Below are positions 26,341 through 34,543 of a DNA stretch of 64,000 nt, piece after piece; position 1 is the stretch's first letter, and every line of letters starts with the position of its first letter. The translations under genes were made by a program, and so were the position numbers. A model generated the notes under the pieces. The model searched no databases, was not told the origin of the DNA, and worked only from the letters and a program-made list of their open reading frames with translations. Source of the stretch: JACCWM01 sp040393065 (GTDB lineage: Bacteria; Myxococcota_A; Bradymonadia; Bradymonadales; Bradymonadaceae); assembly GCA_040393065.1 (NCBI GenBank), contig JBEBUW010000014.1, forward strand, positions 1-64,000. The letters are read 5' to 3'.

Positions 26341-26628
26341 ATGCGTCTTTTCATCAAGCAGATTGTAGGGATCGTGGCGCTGGCCGGGGTTGGTTTGTTG
26401 AGCGCATCGGCGGCTTTTGCGCAGGAGGCGGGAGGGACTCTTTCGCTGGCGGCGCGCGAGGCCAGTGTGCCGGGCGGAACGCTGCTGTTGGCGGCGTATC
26501 TGGCGTTGTGGCTTCTGGTTTTTGGTTATCTGGCGATGATCATGCGTCGGCAGCGTGCATTGAGCCGGGATTTGGCGGCGCTGGAGCGGCGGATGGATGA
26601 AGTGTTTGACGGTAGTGAAAACGACTGA
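26341..26628 (+). CDS. ccmD: CcmD-like small membrane protein
   Basis: A 95-aa protein with an N-terminal signal-like helix (about 5-27, ending AFAQE) and a second membrane helix (about 46-66). A short basic and helical cytoplasmic tail (MRRQRALSRDLAALERRMDE) resembles the CcmD C-terminus. CcmD holds CcmE in the CcmABC complex. Position directly after ccmC supports the call. Longer than typical CcmD because of the extra N-terminal helix. Confidence 0.75.
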   Translation: MRLFIKQIVGIVALAGVGLLSASAAFAQEAGGTLSLAAREASVPGGTLLLAAYLALWLLVFGYLAMIMRRQRALSRDLAALERRMDEVFDGSEND

Positions 26629-26720
26629 CGACGTTGCCAGGTCCGACCGGGTGTTTTGAGTTATCGGGCTGAGCCAGGTTGTCTTGAATTTAATGGATGC
26701 ATGCAAACGGCGGGTACATT

Positions 26721-27884
26721 ATGGCACCGACATTTATTTCGACGGCAAAAAAATTCGAACCACTGAGCGTTACACCGGTGACGGGCGTTCGCGAGATGCT
26801 GGAGTTTGTGCGTTTTGCACGGGATTTGTACAAAGACGATCCGCATTATCGCAGTCTGCCGGATGTGTTGATTTTGCGGGATCTGAGTCCTTTGACCAAT
26901 CCCTGGTTTGAGCACGGTGAGGCACAGCTTTTTGTGGCGCGGCGCGGCAAAAAAATCGTCGGTCGACTCACGGCTCATATCGATCAGGAGCATCTAAAGT
27001 TTCACCAGGATAAGACCGGTTTTTTTGGATTTTTTGAGTGTGAGAATGATCCGCATACCGCGCAGATGCTGTTGGCGGTGGCCGAAGACTGGTGTCGTAA
27101 GCGTGGGATGGAGCGGATCCGGGGGCCGTTTTCGTTTTCGGTCAATCAGTCCTGTGGCACGCTGGTGGATGGTTTTGATTCGCCGAATTACATCATGATG
27201 CCGCACGGGCGCCGGTATTATCAGGAGCTTTTTGAGAAGGCCGGCTACGCCAACGCGATGGACATGTATTCGTGGCGTTATACGCGGGAATCGCCGCCGG
27301 AGCAGGTTTTGCAGATTGCCGACGCAGTGGCCGAGCATCCGGGCCTGGTGGTGCGCCAGATCGACATGAAGAACCTGGAGCGGGACATCGGAATCATTAT
27401 GGATATCTATAATGATGCCTGGTCTAAAAACTGGGGCTTTGTGCCGATGACATCGTCGGAGCTGGATTCGATGGTGGCGGATTTTCGTATGATTGCCGAT
27501 CCGGCCATGTGTCTGGTGGCCGAGGTTGATGGCAAACCGGCGGCGATGGCCGTGGCGTTGCCGAATCTGCATGAGGTTGCGCACGCGATCGATGGTAAGT
27601 TGTTGCCGCTGGGTTGGGCGCGGGCTGCCTATCATCTGAAGGTCAAGGGGCCGAAGACGTTTCGCCAGGTGTTGCTGGGCGTGAAACGTGAGTATCGCGG
27701 CAGCTCGCTGGGCGGTTTGAGTTTGCTTTTGTATGTGACGATTCATCGCAATGCGTACGCGCGCGGCTATGTGGAGGCCGAGGCGAGTTGGACGCTTGCG
27801 AATAACGACAAAATCAATTTTGGGATGTCGTTCATGGGTGCGGAGCACTACAAAACGCAACGGGTGTACGAGAAGCCTTTGTGA
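26721..27884 (+). CDS. GNAT-like N-acyltransferase family protein
   Basis: A 387-aa protein from the ATG at 26721; an upstream in-frame ATG at 26697 lacks support. The N-terminal half contains LFVARRGKKIVGRL, resembling the beta-strand pair that opens the acetyl-CoA site of GNAT folds. The C-terminal half, with AEVDGKPAAMAVALPN and a YVEAEASWTLANND segment, resembles a second GNAT-like half as in YghO-type proteins. Substrate unknown. Single gene, followed by a strong hairpin at 28008. Confidence 0.65.
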   Translation: MAPTFISTAKKFEPLSVTPVTGVREMLEFVRFARDLYKDDPHYRSLPDVLILRDLSPLTNPWFEHGEAQLFVARRGKKIVGRLTAHIDQEHLKFHQDKTGFFGFFECENDPHTAQMLLAVAEDWCRKRGMERIRGPFSFSVNQSCGTLVDGFDSPNYIMMPHGRRYYQELFEKAGYANAMDMYSWRYTRESPPEQVLQIADAVAEHPGLVVRQIDMKNLERDIGIIMDIYNDAWSKNWGFVPMTSSELDSMVADFRMIADPAMCLVAEVDGKPAAMAVALPNLHEVAHAIDGKLLPLGWARAAYHLKVKGPKTFRQVLLGVKREYRGSSLGGLSLLLYVTIHRNAYARGYVEAEASWTLANNDKINFGMSFMGAEHYKTQRVYEKPL

Positions 27885-27894
27885 GCATTTTGAG

Positions 27895-27975
27895 TGGGGG
27901 AAGGACGCGCGAAGAGCAAAGGCAAAATGCGCACGCAAAGACGTGAAAACACGAATTGCCGCGAAGGTTTTGTTA
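27895..27975 (+). repeat. Degenerate copy of the GCGCACGCGAAGGCGCGAAG dispersed repeat
   Basis: The stretch after the acyltransferase-like gene (GCAAAGGCAAAATGCGCACG and what follows to CCGCGAAGG) aligns by eye with the 102-bp tandem unit at 31651-31854, sharing the order AAAGGCAAAA, GCGCACGC, GAATT, GCGCGAAGG and GCAAAG. It suggests a dispersed non-coding repeat family in this genome. Confidence 0.55.
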
Positions 27976-28007
27976 AACCTTGGCAAAGAATTGGAAAAGA
28001 AAATGAA

Positions 28008-28054
28008 CGGTGCACCGCGTAGCGAGGTATTAACCTCCGCGGAGCACCGTATTT
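28008..28054 (+). terminator. Long two-tier hairpin after the acyltransferase-like gene
   Basis: CGGTGCACCGCG at 28008-28019 pairs with CGCGGAGCACCG at 28038-28049 with one mismatch, and an inner GAGGT/ACCTC stem closes around ATTA. TATTTT follows. It probably ends transcription before the next gene. Confidence 0.6.
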
Positions 28055-28117
28055 TGTTGGATACGTTCGAAGGTTTCGGGGCGTTTACGCTAGAATGTAC
28101 GAGAAAAGGGTTTGAAA

Positions 28118-29098
28118 ATGCGGGTTTTTGTGACGGGTGGTACGGGGTTTGTGGGCTCGCATGTGGTGGAGCATTTGTTGGAGGCCGGGCATAGCCCGGT
28201 GTGTCTGGTGCGCAAAAGCTCGGACACGAAGCATCTGGAGGAGCTTGGGGTGGAGCTGTGTGAGGGCTCGATGTCGAAGCCGGCGGCGCTGGCGGACACG
28301 TTGGCCGGCGTCGAGGCGGTGCTTCATATTGCGGGGATCATCAAGGCGCGCACGTATGATGAGTTTTTTGCGGTGAACGGTGCGGCATGTGGCGAGCTGG
28401 CGGCGGTGGCGGCGAAGGCCAATCCGGATTTGAAGCGTTTTGTGCTGGTTTCCAGTGTCGCGGCGCAGGGCCCCGGCGAGGGGAATCGGGGCCGGAGCGC
28501 GGGCCGGGAGCCGGAGCCGGTGAGTCAGTATGGCAAGAGCAAACTGGCCGGGGAGCGAAGCGTGCGGGAGTTCTGTGGGGATCTGCCGCTGACGATTGTT
28601 CGGCCGCCGATCGTGTACGGGCCGCGCGACTACGGGATGCTCGATGTTTTTAAGATGGCGAGTTACGGACTTGCGCCGGTGTACGGAAAGGGCGCGGGGT
28701 ATCTGAGCGTCGTTCACGTGGACGATCTTGCGCGGGCGATTGTGGCGTGCATTGAGCAGGAACATCCCTCGGGTTCGGTGTTCACGGTGGACGATGGCAA
28801 GGCTTATTCCTGGCTTGAGCTGACAAAGGCTATTGCCGGTGCGTTTGGCAAGCGGCCGCTGACGCTGAAGCTGCCGCCGGTGGCTTTTAAGATCGCCGCG
28901 AATTTGAGCGAGGGTTATGGCCGGGTGGTGGGCAAGGCGATGATCTTTGGTCGCGATAAATGCCTGGAGATGGGGCAGGAGAGCTGGGTCTGTGGGCATG
29001 AGGAGATTTCGGCCGTGCTGGGCTGGTCGCCGCAAATTACGCTGGAAGAGGGCGCAGCGGAGACGGCGCGGTGGTATCGGGAAAATCGCTGGATTTAG
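28118..29098 (+). CDS. NAD-dependent epimerase/dehydratase (extended SDR)
   Basis: A 326-aa extended SDR. Start chosen at the ATG at 28118, seven bases after GAGAAAAGGG; a TTG two codons upstream is possible. Nucleotide-binding GGTGFVG lies at residues 7-13 (VTGGTGFVGSHV), with the VSSVAAQGP serine strand and catalytic YGKSK near 139-143. The C-terminal half is like dihydroflavonol 4-reductase and hydroxysteroid-dehydrogenase-type proteins. Less than 40% of its sequence can be tied to a substrate by eye, so the reaction remains open. Confidence 0.82.
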   Translation: MRVFVTGGTGFVGSHVVEHLLEAGHSPVCLVRKSSDTKHLEELGVELCEGSMSKPAALADTLAGVEAVLHIAGIIKARTYDEFFAVNGAACGELAAVAAKANPDLKRFVLVSSVAAQGPGEGNRGRSAGREPEPVSQYGKSKLAGERSVREFCGDLPLTIVRPPIVYGPRDYGMLDVFKMASYGLAPVYGKGAGYLSVVHVDDLARAIVACIEQEHPSGSVFTVDDGKAYSWLELTKAIAGAFGKRPLTLKLPPVAFKIAANLSEGYGRVVGKAMIFGRDKCLEMGQESWVCGHEEISAVLGWSPQITLEEGAAETARWYRENRWI

Positions 29099-29604
29099 GG
29101 GCGTCGGCCGACTCACTTTGGCGTTTTGCGAGTTGGCAATCCAAAGGCTTGTCTTTTGTGAAGGCGCGAGGCCTCGAAGGAAGAAAGCAAGGAAAAGTGT
29201 GGGGGACCGCGCAGGATAAGGGCGAACGTGCGTGTAAGGGAGTTTCTTGTGGAAAGGAATCGCTTGCACATGCGAGCAAGGGAGAGGAGCGCGGGTGGGG
29301 AGGCGTCTTCCCGGGGAGGAAAGCTCCTTGTGAGCGTCGGAAAAAGCGTACTCTCAGGGAAGAAAGCTCGGGGTGAGCCTTGGGGAAGTCCGTTACGCGG
29401 GTGGGAAAGCTCCGGGTGAGCGCGGGGAAATGCGTACTCGTAGGGAGGAAAGCTCCGGGTGGGCGCGCGGGCGTTTGTTGCGTGGGTGGGAAAGCGGCTT
29501 CCGTGAGTTAAGCAGTCGTGTTCCTGTGCAGGAAAGCGGCTTTGTTGTGTGGAGAAGTCGAATTCGGGTGGGAGAGTGCGCCAGGTTGGCGCACTCTGAG
29601 GGGA
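29099..29604. other. Non-coding region carrying a degenerate tandem array
   Basis: 506 bp between the SDR gene and the stop of argS. No gene seen. Most of the second half is filled by the 42-43-bp array listed at 29275-29575. The first 170 bp are GA-rich and otherwise featureless. Confidence 0.6.
29275..29575 (+). repeat. Degenerate 42-43-bp tandem repeat array
   Basis: The core GAAAGC(TC or GG) recurs at 29319, 29362, 29405, 29448, 29490 and 29532, with spacings of 43, 43, 43, 42 and 42. Between cores the units share GGGTGAGCGCGGGGAAATGCGT-like sequence. Units differ from each other at many positions, so this is an old or fast-diverging array. No conserved spacer-repeat alternation, so not CRISPR. 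Confidence 0.75.
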
Positions 29605-31533
29605 TTACATCTCGTCGAGGATGTTGATGCCGAGGGTGGTGAGGCCGGCTTCCAGGGTGTGGGTGACGGCGCGGGCCAGCAGGAGGAGGCCGTCGCGGCG
29701 CGGGCCGGTCAGGTCGACGATGCGGTGATCTGCGTCGTTGTAAAGCGTGCTGAAGGCTTTGCAGATGTTGAAGAGTGGTTCGGTGATCTTGCTGGGATCG
29801 AGGTTGCGGGCGGCCAGCGCGACGTAGTGCGGCCATGCCTGGAGCTGGCGGATGAGCTGGAGTTCGAGCTCGGAGCCGAGCGACATGAGAGCTTCGGTGG
29901 TTTGTTGCTCGTCGAGAGCGGGCCAGCCGCCGAAGCGGCGCGCGATGCTCTGGATGCGGGCGTAGCTGTAGAGGCAGTAGGGGCCGGTGCGTCCCTGGAA
30001 GTCGATGGATTTCTGGGGATCGAATTGCACGGTGCTGCGCGGATTGAAATCGAGGATGAAGTATTTGAGGGCGGCCAGGCCGATGACTTCGGCGCGGCGC
30101 GCGATTTCCTCGGCGGGAAGCTCGGCGTAGCGTTCCTGGATGGCTTCGGTGGCCAGGGTGACCATGGCGTCCATGAGTTCGTCGGCGTCTACGACGGTGC
30201 CTTCACGGCTTTTCATCTTGCCTTCGGGCAAAAGAACCATGCCGTAGGAGAGGTGAAAGAGGCGGCCGATGAGTTCGGGCTTGAGCAGGCCGAGGACGCG
30301 GAAGAGAACGTCGAAGTGGTAGTCTTGTTCGTCGCCGACGACGTAGATCATGCGATCCATGTTGTAGGTTTCGAAGCGTTCGAGGGCGGTGCCAAGGTCC
30401 TGGGTCATGTAGACGCTGGTGCCGTCGCCGCGCAGCAGGACTTTTTTGCCGGTGAGACCGACGCGTTCCAGATCGCAGACGATGGCGCCGTTTTCGGCGC
30501 GCTCGAAAATGCCGGCGTCGAGTGCGTCGACCACGATTTGCTTGCCGAGCTGATAGGTTTTGGATTCGTAGTAGACGTGGTCAAAACCGACGCCGAGGCG
30601 CTGGTAGGTCTGGTCGAAACCTTCGAAAACCCAGGCGTTCATCATTTGCCAGAGTGCGACGACGGATTCTTCGCCGGCTTCCCAGTCGACGAGCATCTGG
30701 CGGGCCTGGCCGCCGAGTTCGCTGTGGGTGTTGAAATAGGTGTCTTTGTAGGCGGAGACGAATTTTTTCTGCAGTGCGTCGGAATCGTCGCCGAGTTCTT
30801 TTTTGGCGGCGGCGCCGGCCGGGGTTGTGAGCCAGGTCTGGAATTGTTCGGCGGCCTGTTCGGTGCGCTGCCAGCCTTTGTATTCTTCCTGGAAGCGTTT
30901 TTCGAAGAGCACGTAATATTCGCCGACGAGATGATCGCCTTTGATGCCGCTGGATTCGGGCGTCGCGCCTTCGCCAAAGAGCTGGTAGGCGAGCATGGAT
31001 TTGCAGATGTGGATGCCACGGTCGTTGATGAGGTTGACGCGGGTGACGTTGTGGCCGGCAAATTTGAGGATGTTGGCGACGGCGGCGCCGAGCAGGTTGT
31101 TGCGGACGTGTCCTAAGTGCTGGGGTTTGTTGGTGTTGGGCGCGGAGTATTCGATCATCCAGTGCTGCGGATCTTCGATGCTGTCGGCGCCGAATTTTTC
31201 TTTGGAATGAAGAGCTTCGCTGACGACGATTCTGGCCAGGCGTCCGGGATGCAGGCGCATGTTGACGTAGGGGCCGGCGGTGGAAACTTCAGCGATAAGG
31301 TCGTCTTCGGTGAGGGATTTCTGGATCTGTTCGGCGACATCGGCGGCGATGGCGGCCGGAGATTTTCGCAACTGGCGGGCGAGTACAAAGCAGGGAAATC
31401 CGCGGTCGCCCATGTGGGGTTCGGGGGGCGGCGCGAGATGTACCTGGTCCAAGAGTTCGGAGGGAACGTTGAGGGCTTCGAGGGCTTCGTTGCGCGCGCG
31501 AATAAACCGGGCTTCAATTGCGGAAATCTTCAT
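29605..31533 (-). CDS. argS: Arginyl-tRNA synthetase
   Basis: A 642-aa class I aminoacyl-tRNA synthetase charging tRNA-Arg. The N-terminal Add1-like domain covers about residues 1-110. The HIGH-type motif is in PNTNKPQHLGHVRNN (near 136), and KMSKS is KMKSREGT near 430. The DALR anticodon-binding domain follows (about 520-642, with TGPYCLYSYARIQSI). The true start is the ATG at 31533 (MKISAIEAR). The frame stays open for 97 more codons upstream only because a 102-bp (34-codon) repeat there lacks stops, so automated callers may over-extend it. Confidence 0.95.
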   Translation of the reverse strand: MKISAIEARFIRARNEALEALNVPSELLDQVHLAPPPEPHMGDRGFPCFVLARQLRKSPAAIAADVAEQIQKSLTEDDLIAEVSTAGPYVNMRLHPGRLARIVVSEALHSKEKFGADSIEDPQHWMIEYSAPNTNKPQHLGHVRNNLLGAAVANILKFAGHNVTRVNLINDRGIHICKSMLAYQLFGEGATPESSGIKGDHLVGEYYVLFEKRFQEEYKGWQRTEQAAEQFQTWLTTPAGAAAKKELGDDSDALQKKFVSAYKDTYFNTHSELGGQARQMLVDWEAGEESVVALWQMMNAWVFEGFDQTYQRLGVGFDHVYYESKTYQLGKQIVVDALDAGIFERAENGAIVCDLERVGLTGKKVLLRGDGTSVYMTQDLGTALERFETYNMDRMIYVVGDEQDYHFDVLFRVLGLLKPELIGRLFHLSYGMVLLPEGKMKSREGTVVDADELMDAMVTLATEAIQERYAELPAEEIARRAEVIGLAALKYFILDFNPRSTVQFDPQKSIDFQGRTGPYCLYSYARIQSIARRFGGWPALDEQQTTEALMSLGSELELQLIRQLQAWPHYVALAARNLDPSKITEPLFNICKAFSTLYNDADHRIVDLTGPRRDGLLLLARAVTHTLEAGLTTLGINILDEM

Positions 31534-32112
31534 GACTGGTCCATCGGTATAAAGGTGTAAAGGCAGGCCAAATCCGGGGCTGCGGGCGGCGAAGATAGAA
31601 GCGTCTTGGGGACTTGGCAAGACCTCGTGTGGTTTTGGTGCTGTGAGTAGGCGGAGAGAAAAGAAAAGGCAAAAGGCGCACGCGAAGGCGCGAAGCCGCG
31701 AATTTGCGCGAAGGAAAGACAAAGAAGCTGCAAAGCCGTGAAGGAAGAATGGGCGGAGAGAGAAGAAAAGGCAAAAGGCGCACGCGAAGGCGCGAAGCCG
31801 TGAATTCGCGCGAAGGAAAGACAAAGAAGCTGCAAAGCCGCGAAGGGAGAGTGGGCGGAGATTTAAAGTGTGCAGGTAGGATGGGGTGTTTGGGAAAAGG
31901 TGTTGTTTTTCAACGGTTTGGAGAATTTTTGCGTGCGCCTACTTTTGGAGGCGACGCACGGTTTATCCGCCGCGTACGGGTCGTCGGATAAGGAGTTAGG
32001 AAGAACTTTGTGAACCCGGGCGTCCTCAGCCGGAAATTCATGTCGAGTTACTGAAATTGTCCGGGCCTGGGCGCGACGTTTACGTAACCAGCAGAAAATC
32101 GGAGTAGAGAAC
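31534..32112. other. Intergenic region with 102-bp tandem repeat
   Basis: 579 bp between argS (minus) and the 265-aa membrane protein (plus). It contains the two-copy 102-bp repeat at 31651-31854. The remainder probably holds both promoters. No gene is supported. Confidence 0.6.
31651..31854 (+). repeat. 102-bp tandem repeat, two near-identical copies
   Basis: Unit 1 at 31651-31752 and unit 2 at 31753-31854, each opening GCGGAGAGA and containing AAAAGGCAAAAGGCGCACGC and CGAAGGAAAGACAAAGAAGC; a third copy starts at 31855 and stops after a few bases. The copies differ at only a few positions. A diverged relative lies at 27895-27975. Confidence 0.9.
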
Positions 32113-32910
32113 ATGGTACATCATGATAACGAACGCGAACGGGCGACGTTGCGTGAAGAGGAGGAAACTCTGACGACGACGCCGCGAACGTATAGCAGTG
32201 AAACATCGACGTATGTGAGCAGCGCGGCGATTGTGGAGCCGCATCGTCAGATCGCCTGGAGCGCAATTTTTGCCGGTACGGTGGTCGCGCTGGTGGTGAT
32301 GATGGTTTTGAATCTGCTGGGCCTTGCGATAGGTACGCTGATTCTCGATCCGACGACGGGCGATAATTTGCAGGGGCTTGGAATCGGAGCCGGCATCTGG
32401 ACGCTGGTCTCGACGCTGATTGCGCTGTTTGCAGGTGGCTGGGTTGCGGGTCGTGTGGCGGGACTGGCGGATCGTGGCGGTTCGATGCTGCATGGTGTGG
32501 TGACCTGGGGACTGTTTAGTCTGGTGGCTGCCTTTATGATGGCGACGGCTGTGGGTGGGCTGTTTGGCGGTGCGCTGGGCGTGGTGGGGCAATCGCTCCA
32601 GGCGGCAGGCAGCAATCCGCAGCTCACGGAACTGATCCAGGGTGAGGTGCAGCAACAGCAGGATCAGCCGGGGCCGGTGGTAACAGAGGGCGAGGCTTCG
32701 GAGATTGGGGCGCAGGCGGCTCAGATTGGTGAGCAGGCCAGTAATGTTGTGAGCGGCGCGGCATTCTGGGGATTTGCGGCGCTGTTGCTGGGTGGAATCC
32801 TGGCAGCGATTGGTGCGCGGATGGGTGGCAAATCCTTTGAAGAGGAAGATCTGGTGACACGCGATCGGGCTTATAAGGAGTATCGGCCGGGGCGGGTGCG
32901 TCACGCGTAG
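32113..32910 (+). CDS. Four-helix membrane protein of unknown function
   Basis: A 265-aa protein. The first 48 residues are charged and Thr-rich. Hydrophobic helices lie at about 52-75, 95-115, 124-150 and 217-238, with a Gln/Glu-rich loop (about 165-205) between the third and fourth. Gly-rich helices (AGGWVAGRVAGLADRGG) suggest tight packing. ATG preceded by GGAGTAGAGAAC. No family recognised. It is single-gene and followed by a repeat- and hairpin-rich stretch. Confidence 0.6.
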   Translation: MVHHDNERERATLREEEETLTTTPRTYSSETSTYVSSAAIVEPHRQIAWSAIFAGTVVALVVMMVLNLLGLAIGTLILDPTTGDNLQGLGIGAGIWTLVSTLIALFAGGWVAGRVAGLADRGGSMLHGVVTWGLFSLVAAFMMATAVGGLFGGALGVVGQSLQAAGSNPQLTELIQGEVQQQQDQPGPVVTEGEASEIGAQAAQIGEQASNVVSGAAFWGFAALLLGGILAAIGARMGGKSFEEEDLVTRDRAYKEYRPGRVRHA

Positions 32911-32916
32911 TGTGGG

Positions 32917-32964
32917 CGGCGGTCCTAAATCGACGATCGCCGGCGGTCCTAAATCGACGATCGC
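32917..32964 (+). repeat. Perfect 24-bp tandem duplication
   Basis: CGGCGGTCCTAAATCGACGA plus TCGC occurs at 32917-32940 and is repeated without change at 32941-32964. Each unit also contains the partial palindrome TCGACGATCG. Confidence 0.85.
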
Positions 32965-32967
32965 TTT

Positions 32968-33014
32968 GCCAGACCCTCGGGACGGCCTATGAGGCCTATC
33001 CCTGCGGGTCTGGC
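32968..33014. other. Imperfect cruciform-like inverted repeat
   Basis: GCCAGACCC at 32968-32976 pairs with GGGTCTGGC at 33006-33014. Inside lies GGCCTATGAGGCC, a second small stem. No T run follows, so it may be a structured RNA end or a remnant element rather than a terminator. Confidence 0.5.
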
Positions 33015-33074
33015 TTCGCGCTCCTCAATTTATGACTCGCCGCAGACGTTGGGGGGCAGACGCTGGCGCGTCTG

Positions 33075-33096
33075 GGCTGCTTGCGCAGCCTTTTTT
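33075..33096 (+). terminator. Intrinsic terminator, first of a duplicated pair
   Basis: GGCTGC at 33075-33080 pairs with GCAGCC at 33085-33090 around TTGC, followed by six Ts. It is likely the end of the 265-aa membrane-protein transcript. Confidence 0.7.
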
Positions 33097-33106
33097 ATTT
33101 GGAGGA

Positions 33107-33128
33107 GGCTGCTTGCGCAGCCTTTTTT
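33107..33128 (+). terminator. Intrinsic terminator, second of a duplicated pair
   Basis: The same GGCTGC-TTGC-GCAGCC hairpin and TTTTTT recur 32 bp after the first. It looks like a tandem duplication of the terminator that provides a back-up stop. Confidence 0.7.
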
Positions 33129-33212
33129 GTTTGGAGAGCGTTGTGTAGGGTAGAGGAGTTCTGTGAAAGGGCGTGTGGTATTGGAATGGATGCGGGTTGA
33201 AGGAGGCGAGTT

Positions 33213-33434
33213 TTGAAGCTGAAGAGGCCGGGAGATAATTTATTTAATGCGAGGAATCTGCTGCCGATTCCGTTTTTCTTGATCATGCTGGTGATCTTGG
33301 GAGATGTGCTGTTTCAGTATTTTGGGGGAGGCGCTGTTCCGGGGTGGAAAGTGGGGGTTTTGGTGGTGCTGGTACTGTATGTGGGTGGGCGGGCATGGTA
33401 TGGAGTGCGTCAGGCAATTGATTTTGAGCGGTAA
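33213..33434 (+). CDS. Small two-helix membrane protein
   Basis: 73 aa with two hydrophobic helices (about 17-36 and 44-62) and charged ends. The TTG start lies after a good GGAGG Shine-Dalgarno at about 33202. It precedes a lipoprotein gene by 32 bp on the same strand and they are probably co-transcribed. No family recognised. Confidence 0.55.
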   Translation: MKLKRPGDNLFNARNLLPIPFFLIMLVILGDVLFQYFGGGAVPGWKVGVLVVLVLYVGGRAWYGVRQAIDFER

Positions 33435-33466
33435 AAAACTTGAGATTTCGACCATTGGAGCAGGTG

Positions 33467-34417
33467 ATGCGGTATAACTCGGCGGTGATTTTGTTGTTGG
33501 TGGGGCTTTTTGTGTTGGTGGGCACAAGCGGTTGTAAGTCGGACGAAGACAAGGTGCGCGATGTTGTGCAGCGTGCTGTGGATCAGTGTCTGGAGGGGAA
33601 GGATACGTTTGTGGAGATCACGTTGTTTGATCGAAGCAAGACCAGCCTTTTGCGTGAGGGGTGTGAAGAGCCGATGGGCGAAGTGACGATGGTCAACAAG
33701 ATTCAGGCGAAGGTTTCGACGGGGCCGATTGAGTGGATGGCTGAGGTCGGCGGGGCGGGCAGTGCCTGGGTTCTGGCGAAGGCTTCGTGGGAGAATGTGG
33801 ATCGGGCGCGGCTGTTCCGTCGGGAATCGGATGCGACGGTGGACGAGTATCAGCGTGCGGAAGCTGCGCTGGCTGCGGCACAGGAGCAGTTGCCGAGGAA
33901 TTCGTGGATTCGTGTGGAGCGGTTGAAGAACTTGCTGGATCTGCGGGTAAAAACGCTGGTGGCGGGCGATCCGGAGCCGACGCATATCGGTGATGCTGCG
34001 CGTACGTACTATAAGGAGACGCTGGCGTGGGCCGAGGAGGCCAATAAGCCGGAGGTTGCGGCGGAGGCGCGTGTGATGGTGATCGAGCATTTGCGGCGCT
34101 ATCGCAATCGTCAGTTGTCAGCGTTGGACGCGATCGGTTCGCAGGATGCGTGGTTGGAGAAGTCGATTTCTGAGGCGCTCAAGGAAGGTAATAAAGACGA
34201 AGCCGAGAAGATGCGCGTGGAGCTGGAAGAGCGGCAGGCCAATGCGGTGAATGATCGGGTTGTTGTGCAGGAGCGGATCGATCAATCGCTGGCGAATATC
34301 TGCGCGGAAATGGAGGGGTTGTCGTTGACTGGCGTTGCGGATAGCGATTTGCGTGAGCGGATCAGCGGTGTGCTTGAAAGTGTACAGTGCGGCGACCAGG
34401 CGAAGGCTGCGCAGTGA
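33467..34417 (+). CDS. Helical lipoprotein of unknown function
   Basis: A 316-aa product from the ATG at 33467, with GGAG six bases upstream; a TTG nine codons earlier is less likely. A signal helix ends at Cys23 in VGTSGCKSD. The mature protein is mostly charged alpha-helix, with repeated Arg/Glu-rich segments (about 120-300) that could form coiled coils or TPR-like hairpins. Cys residues occur near the start and end (EGCEEP, ANICAE, SVQCGD). Followed by a terminator at 34475. Function unknown. Confidence 0.6.
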   Translation: MRYNSAVILLLVGLFVLVGTSGCKSDEDKVRDVVQRAVDQCLEGKDTFVEITLFDRSKTSLLREGCEEPMGEVTMVNKIQAKVSTGPIEWMAEVGGAGSAWVLAKASWENVDRARLFRRESDATVDEYQRAEAALAAAQEQLPRNSWIRVERLKNLLDLRVKTLVAGDPEPTHIGDAARTYYKETLAWAEEANKPEVAAEARVMVIEHLRRYRNRQLSALDAIGSQDAWLEKSISEALKEGNKDEAEKMRVELEERQANAVNDRVVVQERIDQSLANICAEMEGLSLTGVADSDLRERISGVLESVQCGDQAKAAQ

Positions 34418-34474
34418 TTTTGCGGCTGTAGGCGGGTTATGCAAACTGCCTGAACAGCGTGTTTGAGAACATTG

Positions 34475-34512
34475 AACCAGGGTGCTTCGGAGGGAGCATC
34501 CTGGTTTTTTGT
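34475..34512 (+). terminator. Intrinsic terminator after the lipoprotein gene
   Basis: AACCAGGGTGCT at 34475-34486 pairs with AGCATCCTGGTT at 34495-34506 (one G-T wobble), followed by TTTTT. It separates the plus-strand lipoprotein gene from the convergent hydrolase gene. Confidence 0.75.
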
Positions 34513-34543
34513 TTCTTGGAGAAGGGTGGAAGACAGGGCGAAT

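Larger units (their letters stand above)
32911..33212. other. Repeat- and hairpin-rich intergenic region
   Basis: 302 bp without a gene. It contains a perfect 24-bp tandem duplication (32917-32964), a larger imperfect hairpin (32968-33014) and two copies of the same terminator hairpin (33075-33096 and 33107-33128). Confidence 0.6.

Noticed and set aside
29275..29575. CRISPR array
   Set aside because: Units are continuous tandem repeats without distinct spacers, and no cas genes occur in the window.
29518..31116. 532-codon plus-strand open frame over argS
   Set aside because: Antisense to argS and partly inside the 42-bp array; no motif.
33440..33466. TTG start nine codons upstream for the helical lipoprotein
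   Set aside because: The ATG at 33467 has a better-spaced GGAG and a cleaner signal peptide.
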